Below are positions 10,587 to 20,670 of a stretch of 64,000 nucleotides of DNA, piece by piece (the stretch's first letter is position 1; every line of letters begins with the position of its first letter). The stretch spans positions 1,240,001 through 1,304,000 of the forward strand of contig NZ_CP034433.1 of assembly GCF_003952345.1 (NCBI RefSeq), read 5' to 3'. The notes below the pieces were generated by a model. That model was not told where the DNA came from. It did not search any database and worked only from the letters and a program-made list of their open reading frames with translations. The DNA is from Iodobacter ciconiae. Lineage in GTDB: Bacteria; Pseudomonadota; Gammaproteobacteria; Burkholderiales; Chitinibacteraceae. Made by a program: the position numbers and the translations under genes.

Positions 10587-11984
10587 ATGATACGATTCTT
10601 GATGCTCTGCCTGTGTTTGATTGGCCCGATATGGGCAAAACCGGTCGCGAGCGTAAAAAGTACACATCCGGCGTTAAAAAAGCCCTCTCAGCTTGCGGCT
10701 GCGGGTGTTGATTTTGATTCCGAACGCCCGCCTGAAAGGCTCAGGGTTCTGGTGGCTCTGGGGCCATCTACATTTTTTATAAAAAATGGCCGTCCGTATG
10801 GTGTGGAATACACCATGCTGGCCGAGTTTGAAAAATTTTTGAACCAGGGGCGAGCCAAGGCGCAGCCACCGCTGCGAATACAATTTATTCCACTGGATGC
10901 AGGTGAGCTTATTCCTGCGCTCAGGGCTGGGCGAGGAGATATTGCAGCAGGCTTGATGCCGGTAACCGAAGGGGCAAAGCAATTAGTGGCGTTTTCTACG
11001 CCTTATTTGCAAGATCGCTGGTGTACGGTTTCAGCTGCAGAAGAGGGCCATAGCCTCACGATTCCTTCCAGCAGTTACGCCCATCGCTTACTGGGGGATT
11101 TTAATGAGGCAAGACGCAAAGCGGGGAATCCAGAGTTTGAAGTTGAAAATGCAGCGCCCGGTGTCGGTAGTGAAATGTTGCTGGCGCAGATAAATAAGGA
11201 GGCAGAGAAAACAACAATGGCTAGTAGTTTTGTGCTCGGTTTATGGAATAAAACATTCACAAAGCTTAAAAGCCATAGCTGTATCGAGGATAAAGTTCCG
11301 CTGGCGTGGGCGGTTCGTAAGGAAGACAGTGCTTTACTGGAGACTCTGAATCGCTTCGCAGATAAAACCGGCATTGCCGAGCGAGCTGTTGTAGCTACGC
11401 GGCGTTTTTTAGATGCAAGTGGCAAAGTGCAAAGTACGGGGGGAGAGCTGGGGTCTTTAGATAAGCTGGCCTTTTTTGCTCCTGTGTTTCAGATTGTGGC
11501 AGCAGCAAATAATCTGGATTGGTTGCTGCTTGCTGCAATTGGCCAGAAAGAATCAGGTTTGAACTCGGTGGTGCGAAAAAAAGGACCAACCGGCATTATG
11601 CAGATTAACCCCAGTACTGCCCGCAATATGGGGGTGAATAATCCTCATGATGCAGAAGGTAATGTGACGGCTGCAGCTCGTTATTTGAAATATTTGCGTA
11701 ATTTCTTTAATAACCCGGGCATCAATGATGAGGATCAGCTGTATTTTATGATTGCCGCATACAATGCGGGAGAAGGGCGTGTGCAGCAGTTACGCAATCA
11801 GGCGGCGGCACAGGGGCTGGACCGTAATCGCTGGCTGGGTAATGTAGAAAAAGTGGCTTTAAAGTCAGTTAGCAAAGGTATGGTGGATTATGTTTCAGCA
11901 GTAAGTCGCTACTATATTGCCTATCAAAGCACTGAAAAAACACGCAAAAAGCATGATGGGGCATCTGCTGCTGAGGCAAAATAA
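10587..11984 (+). CDS. mltF: Membrane-bound lytic murein transglycosylase, MltF-like
   Basis: Predicted to cleave the glycan chain of peptidoglycan to 1,6-anhydro-muropeptides in the periplasm. 465 residues: a signal peptide (MIRFLMLCLCLIGPIWA), an extracellular solute-binding-like domain of the SBP_bac_3 type to about residue 265 (RVLVALGPSTFF, YGVEYTMLAEF, RAGRGDIAAGLMPVT), then a C-terminal SLT domain with the catalytic Glu in GQKESGLN and the supporting motifs GIMQINPSTA and AAYNAGEGRV. This two-domain layout defines MltF. Divergent from uup, with about 120 nt between the open frames. Somewhat shorter than E. coli MltF (518). No lipobox is visible. Confidence 0.9.
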   Translation: MIRFLMLCLCLIGPIWAKPVASVKSTHPALKKPSQLAAAGVDFDSERPPERLRVLVALGPSTFFIKNGRPYGVEYTMLAEFEKFLNQGRAKAQPPLRIQFIPLDAGELIPALRAGRGDIAAGLMPVTEGAKQLVAFSTPYLQDRWCTVSAAEEGHSLTIPSSSYAHRLLGDFNEARRKAGNPEFEVENAAPGVGSEMLLAQINKEAEKTTMASSFVLGLWNKTFTKLKSHSCIEDKVPLAWAVRKEDSALLETLNRFADKTGIAERAVVATRRFLDASGKVQSTGGELGSLDKLAFFAPVFQIVAAANNLDWLLLAAIGQKESGLNSVVRKKGPTGIMQINPSTARNMGVNNPHDAEGNVTAAARYLKYLRNFFNNPGINDEDQLYFMIAAYNAGEGRVQQLRNQAAAQGLDRNRWLGNVEKVALKSVSKGMVDYVSAVSRYYIAYQSTEKTRKKHDGASAAEAK

Positions 11985-12000
11985 GTGACAGGTTCCGGTT

Positions 12001-12029
12001 TATCGGGGTTTTGATACCGATATGTTTTT
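12001..12029 (+). terminator. Weak terminator after mltF
   Basis: A 6-bp stem TATCGG/CCGATA (12001-12006 with 12017-12022) followed by TGTTTTT, about 16 nt after the mltF stop codon. Weak stem, so only a candidate. Confidence 0.35.
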
Positions 12030-12152
12030 AAAACTGGATTAGCCAAGTCAGCCAATGCATCAAGAGGTGTAACTAAACACAAAACAGAGGTAAGTCAGAT
12101 GCATGTTTATCGGTTTGCTTTTTATGTATTTAATTTAAATAAATGTAAGCCT

Positions 12153-12686
12153 CTACCACTGGCAGCCGCTATTGTTCACGGCATCTGCAATTAAGGGTAC
12201 CACTGCGAGCAGCCCCAATCCTGAGTAAGCCTTTTTGCAATCGGGCCTGTTGGCTTTATCCAGTGATTTGGCTAGCTCACTACGCGGTGTTTTAGTTGGT
12301 GGTTTTAGTCCGGCGATCTTGGGGGGTGATTCTGGTTCTGGATTAATTACATCTTTGGGGATGGATAGATCGAGTTTGGGACCTGGGAGTGTTTTATCTC
12401 GGGTGCTATTTGTGGCCTCTTTGGCATGAAGGGCATTTAAGCTCTGCCGTGCCGTTTGCCGCGGCTTAGCCGTGGTGCTTGGTACTCGTTTTTTTATTGA
12501 CGGATTTACTGCGGGAGGTGATCTGTTTGGAGTTGGAATTACTTTGGGCCGGAGTGCTTCCAGAAAAATCTGCATCGCAGGACGCGGCGTTTGAAGCACT
12601 GGTTCTTTTGCATGATAAAAGAGCAAAAAAACGAGATGGATCAGCAGGGCTAGTACAAGGCTATTGAATAAAGAATATTTTTTCAT
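12153..12686 (-). CDS. Small TonB-like membrane-anchored protein of unknown function
   Basis: 177 residues. An N-terminal membrane anchor (residues 7-25, LFNSLVLALLIHLVFLLFY) is followed by a proline- and lysine-rich stretch of about 110 residues, the pattern of TonB-type energy transducers crossing the periplasm. The C-terminus does not look like a TonB domain: it ends with a short segment with two cysteines (CKKAYSGLGLLAVVPLIADAV, then SGCQW), possibly a disulfide. No ExbB/ExbD genes are nearby. It stands alone between mltF (convergent) and a 412-bp gap. Translation of a real gene is supported by length, amino-acid bias and clean start; function is unknown. Confidence 0.7.
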   Translation of the reverse strand: MKKYSLFNSLVLALLIHLVFLLFYHAKEPVLQTPRPAMQIFLEALRPKVIPTPNRSPPAVNPSIKKRVPSTTAKPRQTARQSLNALHAKEATNSTRDKTLPGPKLDLSIPKDVINPEPESPPKIAGLKPPTKTPRSELAKSLDKANRPDCKKAYSGLGLLAVVPLIADAVNNSGCQW

Positions 12687-13098
12687 GCCATTGAGGTAAA
12701 TACACCGCTTTATTTTATTTGATTAGTCAGTCTAGACCGAACTTACTTTATTTCTCTATGCATTTATTTACCTGTTTTGTCATTTCTTTACATTAGCTCC
12801 GCTCTGCTCAGATTTCTTACTTTTAGAGAGTAGCTATAGCCTGGTTACGCTGTAAGGCTTTACAGTTTTTTTGAAAAAATGAACAAATTTTTAAGTAAGT
12901 GCTATGGCTGCGCAGCCTCTAATATAATGCCCTCTATTAAAAATAGTTTATTTTGGCTGATGAAATTTATCCAGATTAAATAATTATTTAAGATGTAATG
13001 AGTATTTGATTCACAATTACTATGAGGCTGGAAGGCTGCGCTAATTACAGGCTAATATGTTTAGTCATTTATCTTTGCAAGCCTGAAGGTTTGTCTAT
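12687..13098. other. Gene-free AT-rich interval upstream of the TonB-like gene
   Basis: No credible coding frame on either strand. It holds a short plus-strand hairpin with loop GGCT followed by seven T residues (12850-12872) and, further on, a TATAAT hexamer (12923-12928), but no gene that these would obviously serve on the plus strand. Confidence 0.5.
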
Positions 13099-15669
13099 TT
13101 AATGCTCATGGATAGCGTGTAATAGTTCGGCCTCCAGTACGCGGGAAGCATGTTGATCTTTAAGTAATTCCCCGCTGATTAGAAAATTATCTTCTGCCCG
13201 CTCACCCAAAGTCATAATTTTTGCAGACTGGATTTCGATACGATTTTTGGCCAGTACTCTGGCAATTGTTGACAATAAACCTGTTCTATCGCCCGCAGCA
13301 ATGGATAAAACATGATATTTTCCACGCTCATCTGCACGAATCATGACATGGGGCTGGATTGGAAAATGCTTTAACTGGCGGGAGATCCGTGATTTTCGCA
13401 CGGAGGGTAGTGGTTGTTCTTTTTCTAATTGCTGACCAAGTTCAAATTCAATATAGGCAATTAAATCCCGATAATTATCAACGCGATTATCGGGGATATA
13501 AACATAAAAACTATCCAGTGCGTAATTGTGCTGTGTGGTATGGATATGTGCATCAAAAATGGTATAGCCCGCACGCTCAAAAAAACTGCAGATTTGCGCA
13601 AATAAATCATTTTTATCTACGCTATACACCATTACTTGCAGGCCTTCACCGGATTCTGAAAGCCGCGCGCACACAATGGGCTTGTTTGTGCTGGTGCGGG
13701 AAAACAGCATGCGTGTATGCCAGGCAATTTCTTTGGCATCGTGGCGCAGGAAATACACAGTATCAAGCACTTTCCAGAATTCTTCATGTGCTTCCTGGCG
13801 CAAGCCATGCAGGCGAATGAGCCGTAAAGCTTCGTCTTGGCGCTCTTCAAGCAAGGATCGTGTGCTGGTATTCTGGCTGCTTAATAGGCGCTGAGTGGCT
13901 TTAAACAGATCTTCAAGCAGCTTGGCTTTCCACGCATTCCATACCTTGGGGCTGGTGCCGCGAATATCGGCGACGGTCAGCAGGTAAATGGCGGTAAGTT
14001 TGCGCTGATCTCCCACCCAGCTGGCAAAGGCTTGAATAGTTTCAGGATCATACACATCCTGCTTTTGCGCCACAGCCGACATTGTGAGGTGATGCTCTAC
14101 CAGCCAGGTAATCAGCTGGGCATCTTCGCCAGGCAATGGCATGCTCGCACACCATTTGGCCGCGATCTCTTTGCCTAATAAAGAATGATCACCGCCACGT
14201 CCTTTACCAATATCGTGAAAGAGTGCTGCCAGATATAAAACTTCGGGCCGCTCGAATTCGGCTAATAACCGGGAACACATCGGGTATTCGTGGGTAAAGG
14301 CATTTACGGCAAAGCGCCGCACATTACGTAATACCATCAGGGTATGTTCATCCACGGTATAAACATGAAATAAATCATGCTGCATGCGGCCTACAATTTG
14401 CCCGAATTCCGGAATAAAGCGGCCTAATACGCCGTATTGATTCATCCGGCGTAATACGCGGGTGAGGCCACGCGGCTCGCGGAAAATATTAATAAATAAT
14501 TGCTGGTTAACAAAATTGCGACGGAAATTGTCATCAATGCTGGATCTGGCATGCCAGAGTGCCCTGAGTGTTGCGGGGCTGATGTCTCTGGAGTCTCGTA
14601 AACGCTCTAATTGCCAGAATAGTTCTAAGATGGCGGAAGGCTGGCGCTGAAATACATCGGGGGCGGTGATTTCAATCGACGAGCCACGTAATTGAAAGAA
14701 TTCATTAATCGGGCGAATCTCAATGCCAACCTGCGAAAAAATACGCGCTTTCAGGGCTTCTAATAATAAAGGCGCAAGCTGGCTGATAATACGGGCAGAG
14801 CGGTAATAGGTGGCCATCAGCGCTTCGCTGGCTCTGAGGCGTATCGAGCCTTTTTCGCTGTCTTCAAATTTAAAATCGCTGGCGAGCGTGTGCTGGTAAT
14901 CAAAAAGAATACGATCTTCACGGCGTTTGGCCCGCCAGTGCAATTGAATACGATAGGCGCGTAATACCCGCTCGGCATTTTCTAATTTAATGATTTCTTC
15001 ATCGGTCAGCATTTTAAGCTGTGCCAAAGCATGCCAGTCGCGGCCTAAACCCTGGCTGGCGGCAATCCAGCCAATTAAATGTAAATCGCGTAAGCCACCC
15101 GGCGCTTCTTTAATATTGGGCTCAAGATTATAAGTGGCGTTTTGAAAGCGGCCATACCGCGCCTGCTGCTCTAGTAATTTGGCTTCAAAGAATTCCTTGG
15201 TATCGATATAACGGTGTACGGTGGCATAAAATTCGTTAAAGCGCTCAAGGCTGCCGACTAAAAGTCGCGCTTCCAAAATAGCCGTTTGTACTGTGATATC
15301 TTTTTCAGCCTCGTGCATGCAATCGGCGGTGGTGCGTACCGAATGGCCTACTTCCAGGCCAATATCCCAAAGTTCCCCCACAAAGACTTCCAGCTTTTCC
15401 AAAAGAGCAGTCGAAGGCAGATCGGGCAATAAAATCAATAAATCGACATCGGAATAAGGAAACAGCTCGCCTCGCCCGTAGCCCCCAACGGCAACTAGTA
15501 GCACTTCATCAATAAACTGATGCCTACCCCATAGCTCGCTTAAGGTGTGGTCTGTCAGCTGTGTCAGCTCGCCCAGCAGCGGCAGGGCTTCGCTTGGTGT
15601 ATCAAAGCGTTGGTGTAAGGCCGCTTTATCAGCAGCATAAGACGCTCGAATGGCATTAACAGGGCGCAT
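13099..15669 (-). CDS. glnD: [Protein-PII] uridylyltransferase / uridylyl-removing enzyme
   Basis: Bifunctional nitrogen sensor that adds UMP to PII proteins when glutamine is low and removes it when glutamine is high. 856 residues. The nucleotidyltransferase motif GGYGRGELFPYSDVD lies at 62-76 with the metal-binding aspartates 74 and 76; the HD hydrolase domain shows HDIGKGRGGDHS in the middle; two ACT domains occupy the last 170 residues (VMVYSVDKNDLFAQICSFFER and VLSIAAGDRTGLLSTIARVL). Complete and in one frame. It is monocistronic here, with an IS element inserted upstream of its start, 323 bp away. Confidence 0.97.
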   Translation of the reverse strand: MRPVNAIRASYAADKAALHQRFDTPSEALPLLGELTQLTDHTLSELWGRHQFIDEVLLVAVGGYGRGELFPYSDVDLLILLPDLPSTALLEKLEVFVGELWDIGLEVGHSVRTTADCMHEAEKDITVQTAILEARLLVGSLERFNEFYATVHRYIDTKEFFEAKLLEQQARYGRFQNATYNLEPNIKEAPGGLRDLHLIGWIAASQGLGRDWHALAQLKMLTDEEIIKLENAERVLRAYRIQLHWRAKRREDRILFDYQHTLASDFKFEDSEKGSIRLRASEALMATYYRSARIISQLAPLLLEALKARIFSQVGIEIRPINEFFQLRGSSIEITAPDVFQRQPSAILELFWQLERLRDSRDISPATLRALWHARSSIDDNFRRNFVNQQLFINIFREPRGLTRVLRRMNQYGVLGRFIPEFGQIVGRMQHDLFHVYTVDEHTLMVLRNVRRFAVNAFTHEYPMCSRLLAEFERPEVLYLAALFHDIGKGRGGDHSLLGKEIAAKWCASMPLPGEDAQLITWLVEHHLTMSAVAQKQDVYDPETIQAFASWVGDQRKLTAIYLLTVADIRGTSPKVWNAWKAKLLEDLFKATQRLLSSQNTSTRSLLEERQDEALRLIRLHGLRQEAHEEFWKVLDTVYFLRHDAKEIAWHTRMLFSRTSTNKPIVCARLSESGEGLQVMVYSVDKNDLFAQICSFFERAGYTIFDAHIHTTQHNYALDSFYVYIPDNRVDNYRDLIAYIEFELGQQLEKEQPLPSVRKSRISRQLKHFPIQPHVMIRADERGKYHVLSIAAGDRTGLLSTIARVLAKNRIEIQSAKIMTLGERAEDNFLISGELLKDQHASRVLEAELLHAIHEH

Positions 15670-15991
15670 AGCTTAGCCAGATTATGAGGTGGTGCTGTAG
15701 TTTATAGGAGAAGGAGATCTGGGGTAGTGCTGGATGAGATGATTAGCACCGCATTGGGTATGGAGTGCCCGTGAAAGTACATAGGCAAGAATGAGAAGGC
15801 TGAATGTGCAGCGAGCAGGTAACGGGGGAAATTCAAAGTTATAAATAAATACAACCATTTTTCTGCTGCTGTAAAATTGAAATGGGCATATTTGGTATGA
15901 ATCCATCACATGATTGCGATTGATGGAGTTATAGCTAATAAAGTCTTCAATTGAAGTTAGAGTGATTTAGTGTTTTTTTGTAAGATAGCTA
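15670..15991. other. Intergenic DNA between glnD and the IS element
   Basis: No convincing gene. It should contain the glnD promoter (minus strand), but I cannot single out a -35/-10 pair with confidence. The IS boundary is at 15991/15992. Confidence 0.5.
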
Positions 15992-16848
15992 GGGTCTGTT
16001 GACGTTTCACATCGGTAGCCATAAAAATGCGCACGCCATGGCTATGACACTTTCATAATTTCGCTTCAACTTGTCATATCGGAATGCCACTGCGCGGTAA
16101 TGCTTCAATCGCGCAAAAGCATTCTCGACCAAATGTCGATAGCAATACAGCCCACGATCTAGATCCACATTCCCTTTGATTGAATTACGTTTTCTGGGAA
16201 TCACTGATCGCGCACCCTGCGCAGAAATCAGTCCTCGAAGGTACTCACTATCGTACCCCTTATCTGCGATGATCACTTCGGCTGAAGGCAGTTGGGCAAT
16301 CAGCTCTGGGGCGGCAGTACAATCATTAATCTCGCCTCCGGTAATTTCGAAGGCAATCGGCAAACCATAAGCATCTACCGCCAAATGAATTTTGCTGGTG
16401 TTCCCTGCACGGCTTTTGCCAATCGCTTCAGATTGATCGCTGGCCGCCCCGGCGCTGTGTTGATGCGCCTTGGCATAGCTACCATCAATGAATACCCATT
16501 CAAAATCGGGGTCGATCAGTAAGGCTTTGAAAATATTGAGCCATTTCCCAGCTACAGACCAAGCATTAAAGCGTTTATAGACTGAATTCCATTCACCAAA
16601 GGCGCTGGGTAAATCCCGCCACGGGCAGCCAACGCGCATGCGGTAAAACATTCCTTCGACGGTAATTCGTAAATCAGGCTTGTTGTAAATGGTGTGTTGA
16701 AGCAGAATCTTTTCTAGCTTCGACCAAAGCTCGTTACTGAGCATTAATCGGGGCATCGCAAACCTGCAGGGGAAATGGTGTAGGAACCTGAATTCTGCGG
16801 GTTTGCATCCATCATTGCATGACTTTAGCTTGAAACGTCAACAGACCC
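15992..16848 (-). mobile_element. Complete IS5-family insertion sequence, 857 bp
   Basis: Bounded by perfect 18-bp terminal inverted repeats GGGTCTGTTGACGTTTCA (15992-16009, and its complement at 16831-16848). Directly outside both ends is the dinucleotide TA (15990-15991 and 16849-16850), a typical target duplication for the IS427-type branch of IS5. One intact transposase frame fills it. The right end abuts the T tract of the serS terminator, so the insertion spared serS. Intact ends and frame suggest recent and possibly active transposition. Confidence 0.92.
16007..16756 (-). CDS. IS5-family DDE transposase
   Basis: 249 residues encoding an N-terminal DUF4096-type helical region (LRITVEGMFYRMRVGCPWRD) and an RNase H-like catalytic core with the DDE triad visible as D91 (FIDGSYAKAH), D165 (IIADKGYDSEYL) and E211 (VENAFARLKHYR). 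Unlike many relatives in the IS427 branch, which need a frameshift between two frames, this copy is a single uninterrupted frame. Its TGA stop (16009-16007) lies inside the terminal inverted repeat, so the end of the gene and the end of the element overlap. Confidence 0.95.
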   Translation of the reverse strand: MPRLMLSNELWSKLEKILLQHTIYNKPDLRITVEGMFYRMRVGCPWRDLPSAFGEWNSVYKRFNAWSVAGKWLNIFKALLIDPDFEWVFIDGSYAKAHQHSAGAASDQSEAIGKSRAGNTSKIHLAVDAYGLPIAFEITGGEINDCTAAPELIAQLPSAEVIIADKGYDSEYLRGLISAQGARSVIPRKRNSIKGNVDLDRGLYCYRHLVENAFARLKHYRAVAFRYDKLKRNYESVIAMACAFLWLPM

Positions 16849-16852
16849 TAAT

Positions 16853-16889
16853 AAAAAAAGGCAGCTGTATCAAATACAGCTGCCTTTTT
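16853..16889 (-). terminator. Rho-independent terminator of serS
   Basis: Perfect stem GGCAGCTGTAT/ATACAGCTGCC with a 3-nt loop, flanked by A and T runs (16853-16889), 15 nt after the serS stop. The IS element begins 5 bp beyond it. Confidence 0.9.
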
Positions 16890-16903
16890 GGTCTGGCACT
16901 GTC

Positions 16904-18196
<1,293 letters not shown>

Positions 18197-18277
18197 TCAG
18201 TGAATGGCTGATAGTTTACACGGCTGGCAAGCTCTTAAAAACCTAAAATCTTAAGCCAAATCTATAAAATTAAATCT

Positions 18278-18473
18278 AAACCTTAAATCTGTAGACACAG
18301 AGAACACGGAGAGAGGCAAAAACAAGGAAGAAGGAGAAAACCAAAATGGAGGGGTGTCCGAGAAATAGCTAATTTTTTATGGATCAATGCTCTAGTAATT
18401 TTGATGCAATGGTTTGGTTTTCTCCGTGAAATTCCGTGTTCTCTGGGGACGAAGTGGTTCAAGACTTGGGTTT
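18278..18473. repeat. Dispersed palindromic intergenic repeat, copy 1
   Basis: Left arm carries CTGTAGACACAGAGAACACGG; right arm, read in complement, carries CCCAAGTCTTGAACCAC and CAGAGAACACGGA followed by CACGGAGAAAACCAA. The two arms are imperfect inverted repeats around an unrelated centre. Related copies are at 27754-27860 (inverted) and 58797-58953. The 308-bp serS-rarA gap consists largely of this element and holds no gene. MITE-like in form, but I see no clear target duplication. Confidence 0.75.
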
Positions 18474-18486
18474 TGTACGAGCTGGT

Positions 18487-19797
18487 TTATTGATTTTGCT
18501 TTAGCCACGCCGCATCCAGCTCGGCCAGGTGGCGTAGTTTTTCGGTAATTTTTCCTTCCAGCCCGCGCGGGGTTGGCTCGTAAAAGTGCAAATCCTCCAG
18601 GCCTTCAGGTAAATAGCTTTCACCTGCTGCGTAGGCTTCCGGCTCATCATGGGCGTAGCGGTAGCGTTTACCGTAGCCCAGCTCTTTCATGAGTTTGGTG
18701 GGCGCATTGCGTAAATGCACCGGGACTTCTCGGCTTTTGTCACTGGCGATAAAGGCTTTGGCTGTTTTGTAAGCTATATAACCCGCATTGGATTTGGGGG
18801 CGATGGCGAGGTAAATGACGGCTTGCGCCAGTGCGAGTTCACCCTCGGGGCTACCTAAACGCTCAAAAGTGCTGGCGGCATCATTACAAATCTGCATGGC
18901 TCGCGGGTCGGCAAGGCCGATGTCTTCCCATGCCATGCGTACAATGCGGCGGGATAAATAGCGGGCATCTGCGCCGCCATCAAGCATGCGGGTCAGCCAG
19001 TAGAGCGCGCCATCGGGGTTGGATCCGCGTACCGATTTATGGAGGGCAGAAATCTGGTCGTAAAATGCGTCGCCGCCTTTATCAAAGCGGCGGGTATTGA
19101 GCGTGAGTGTTTCGTTTAAAAATGCACCATCAATGTCTGTGCGTCTGGCTGCGAGCGCTGCTGTTGCTGATTGCTCAATCAGATTGAGCAGGCGCCTGGC
19201 ATCACCATCGGCAAAACCTGTGAGCGTGTCGATGGCAGAAGGCTCGAATGTCAGCTCGGGCAGGCACTTGTGGCATGCACGCTGCAGCAGCTCTGTCAAC
19301 TCTGATTCTGATAACGCATTTAAAACGTAAACCTGGGCACGGGAAAGTAGCGCAGAATTTACTTCGAAAGAGGGATTTTCGGTGGTTGCGCCAATAAAAG
19401 TGACAAGTCCTGATTCAACAAAGGGTAAAAAAGCATCCTGCTGTGCTTTATTGAAACGGTGTACTTCATCCACAAAAAGCAGGGTGTGCTGGCCCATGCT
19501 GCGGTGTCTTTCTGCTTCTTCCATTGCAGAACGTATGTCTTTTACCCCGGAAAATACCGCAGAAAGAGCAATAAATTCCACATCAAAAGCGCTGGAGAGC
19601 AGGCGGGCGAGGGTGGTTTTGCCGACGCCGGGTGGGCCCCATAAAATCATGGAATGCAGCTTGCCGCCTGCAATTGCGGCGGCAAGTGGCTTGCCGGGGG
19701 CGAGTAAATGCCTCTGACCCACGACTTCGTCAATGGTTTTGGGGCGCAGTTGCTCGGCTAGCGGAATATGGCCGGGCTTTGCAAATAAATCACTCAC
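18487..19797 (-). CDS. rarA: Replication-associated recombination protein RarA (MgsA)
   Basis: AAA+ ATPase of the clamp-loader type that works at stalled replication forks. Walker A GPPGVGKT (54-61), Walker B LLFVDEVHRF, sensor GATTENPSF, and the C-terminal MgsA tetramerisation region (EDIGLADPRA, YLPEGL). The longest frame begins with ATG at 19830, but the GTG at 19797 gives MSDLFAKPGHIPLAEQLRP, which matches the family N-terminus; the extra 11 residues would be unusual. About 436 residues. Downstream of lolA on the same strand. Confidence 0.95.
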   Translation of the reverse strand: MSDLFAKPGHIPLAEQLRPKTIDEVVGQRHLLAPGKPLAAAIAGGKLHSMILWGPPGVGKTTLARLLSSAFDVEFIALSAVFSGVKDIRSAMEEAERHRSMGQHTLLFVDEVHRFNKAQQDAFLPFVESGLVTFIGATTENPSFEVNSALLSRAQVYVLNALSESELTELLQRACHKCLPELTFEPSAIDTLTGFADGDARRLLNLIEQSATAALAARRTDIDGAFLNETLTLNTRRFDKGGDAFYDQISALHKSVRGSNPDGALYWLTRMLDGGADARYLSRRIVRMAWEDIGLADPRAMQICNDAASTFERLGSPEGELALAQAVIYLAIAPKSNAGYIAYKTAKAFIASDKSREVPVHLRNAPTKLMKELGYGKRYRYAHDEPEAYAAGESYLPEGLEDLHFYEPTPRGLEGKITEKLRHLAELDAAWLKQNQ

Positions 19798-19997
19798 GAT
19801 GATATCCGTATTGCAAGTTGGGAATTGCATGGCTTTGGTTTGATGCCAGGCAGAGCCAGGTTTGAATGATGTGTATGCAAAAAAATCAATGCCTGGATAG
19901 TTTTTTGTGAGGTTTCGTGTTTTAACCCGGCTATTTTGCGTTTTATCTTTTAAATCGACGGTATTTCTGTGCGTTTTTCAACCGGATAGTTATTCAC

Positions 19998-20606
19998 TTA
20001 TTCACGAATCACATCAGCATCTTTGGGCGGAATAAAGCGGAACTGGCTTGCATCAAGTTTGGGGTTGATTTTGAGTGCGCTAAAGTAAATCCGCGTAGTT
20101 TGCCCAAAGTGATCGTGTAGTTCCATTTGCGTCAGCTGGCCCTGACTAAAACCGAGTTTAACAGTTTCAAATGACTGATCGGCTTGTTTGGGAATGGCTT
20201 CCAGCCAATCAACTCCCTCGCTACTGGCTAGGGGACGTAGTTTGTAGTTTCGTTCAAATTGGTTGTTGCCTGCAAGAAGTGCAGCAGGGCTGCTTTCCAA
20301 AGCTTTGCCCATGTCTTTAACCGTGGCTTGCTTTAAGTCGGGGTCATACAGCCAGATCTGCTTGCCGTCGGCAATAATGAGTTGCTCAAATGGTTTTTGA
20401 TAAATCCAGCGAAATAAACCCGGTCTTTGAATTGCAAGCGTGCCGCTACTTTGTTGTACTTTGCCTTGCTGGCTGGTGACAGTTTGTCTAAAGCTGGCTT
20501 GCAAAGACTGGGTATTGGTTAGGTAATTTTTTAAATCGCCTGCCGCATCAGCCCAGGCGGTCTGGCTTGTCACTGTAACTAAAATGATAAGAGCAAGTTT
20601 GCGCAT
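19998..20606 (-). CDS. lolA: Outer-membrane lipoprotein carrier protein
   Basis: Periplasmic chaperone that ferries lipoproteins from the LolCDE complex to the outer membrane. 202 residues from the ATG at 20606 (a TTG one codon upstream is not needed). Signal peptide MRKLALIILVTVTSQTAWADA; conserved segments FRQTVTSQQGK, GLFRWIYQKPFEQLIIADG and QIWLYDPDLKQATVK are diagnostic. Upstream ftsK, often its neighbour in related genomes, is replaced here by an OmpA-family gene with its own terminator. Confidence 0.95.
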   Translation of the reverse strand: MRKLALIILVTVTSQTAWADAAGDLKNYLTNTQSLQASFRQTVTSQQGKVQQSSGTLAIQRPGLFRWIYQKPFEQLIIADGKQIWLYDPDLKQATVKDMGKALESSPAALLAGNNQFERNYKLRPLASSEGVDWLEAIPKQADQSFETVKLGFSQGQLTQMELHDHFGQTTRIYFSALKINPKLDASQFRFIPPKDADVIRE

Positions 20607-20627
20607 CAATTTTCCCTGGTGAATAGA

Positions 20628-20655
20628 AAAAAGCCCCGCACTGGCGGGGCTTTTT
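20628..20655 (-). terminator. Rho-independent terminator of the OmpA-family gene
   Basis: Stem GCCCCGC/GCGGGGC with loop ACTG, flanked by A and T runs (20628-20655), 15 nt after the stop codon. It overlaps the lolA 5' region, separating the two transcripts. Confidence 0.92.
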
Positions 20656-20670
20656 GTGCAAAGCAGTAAA

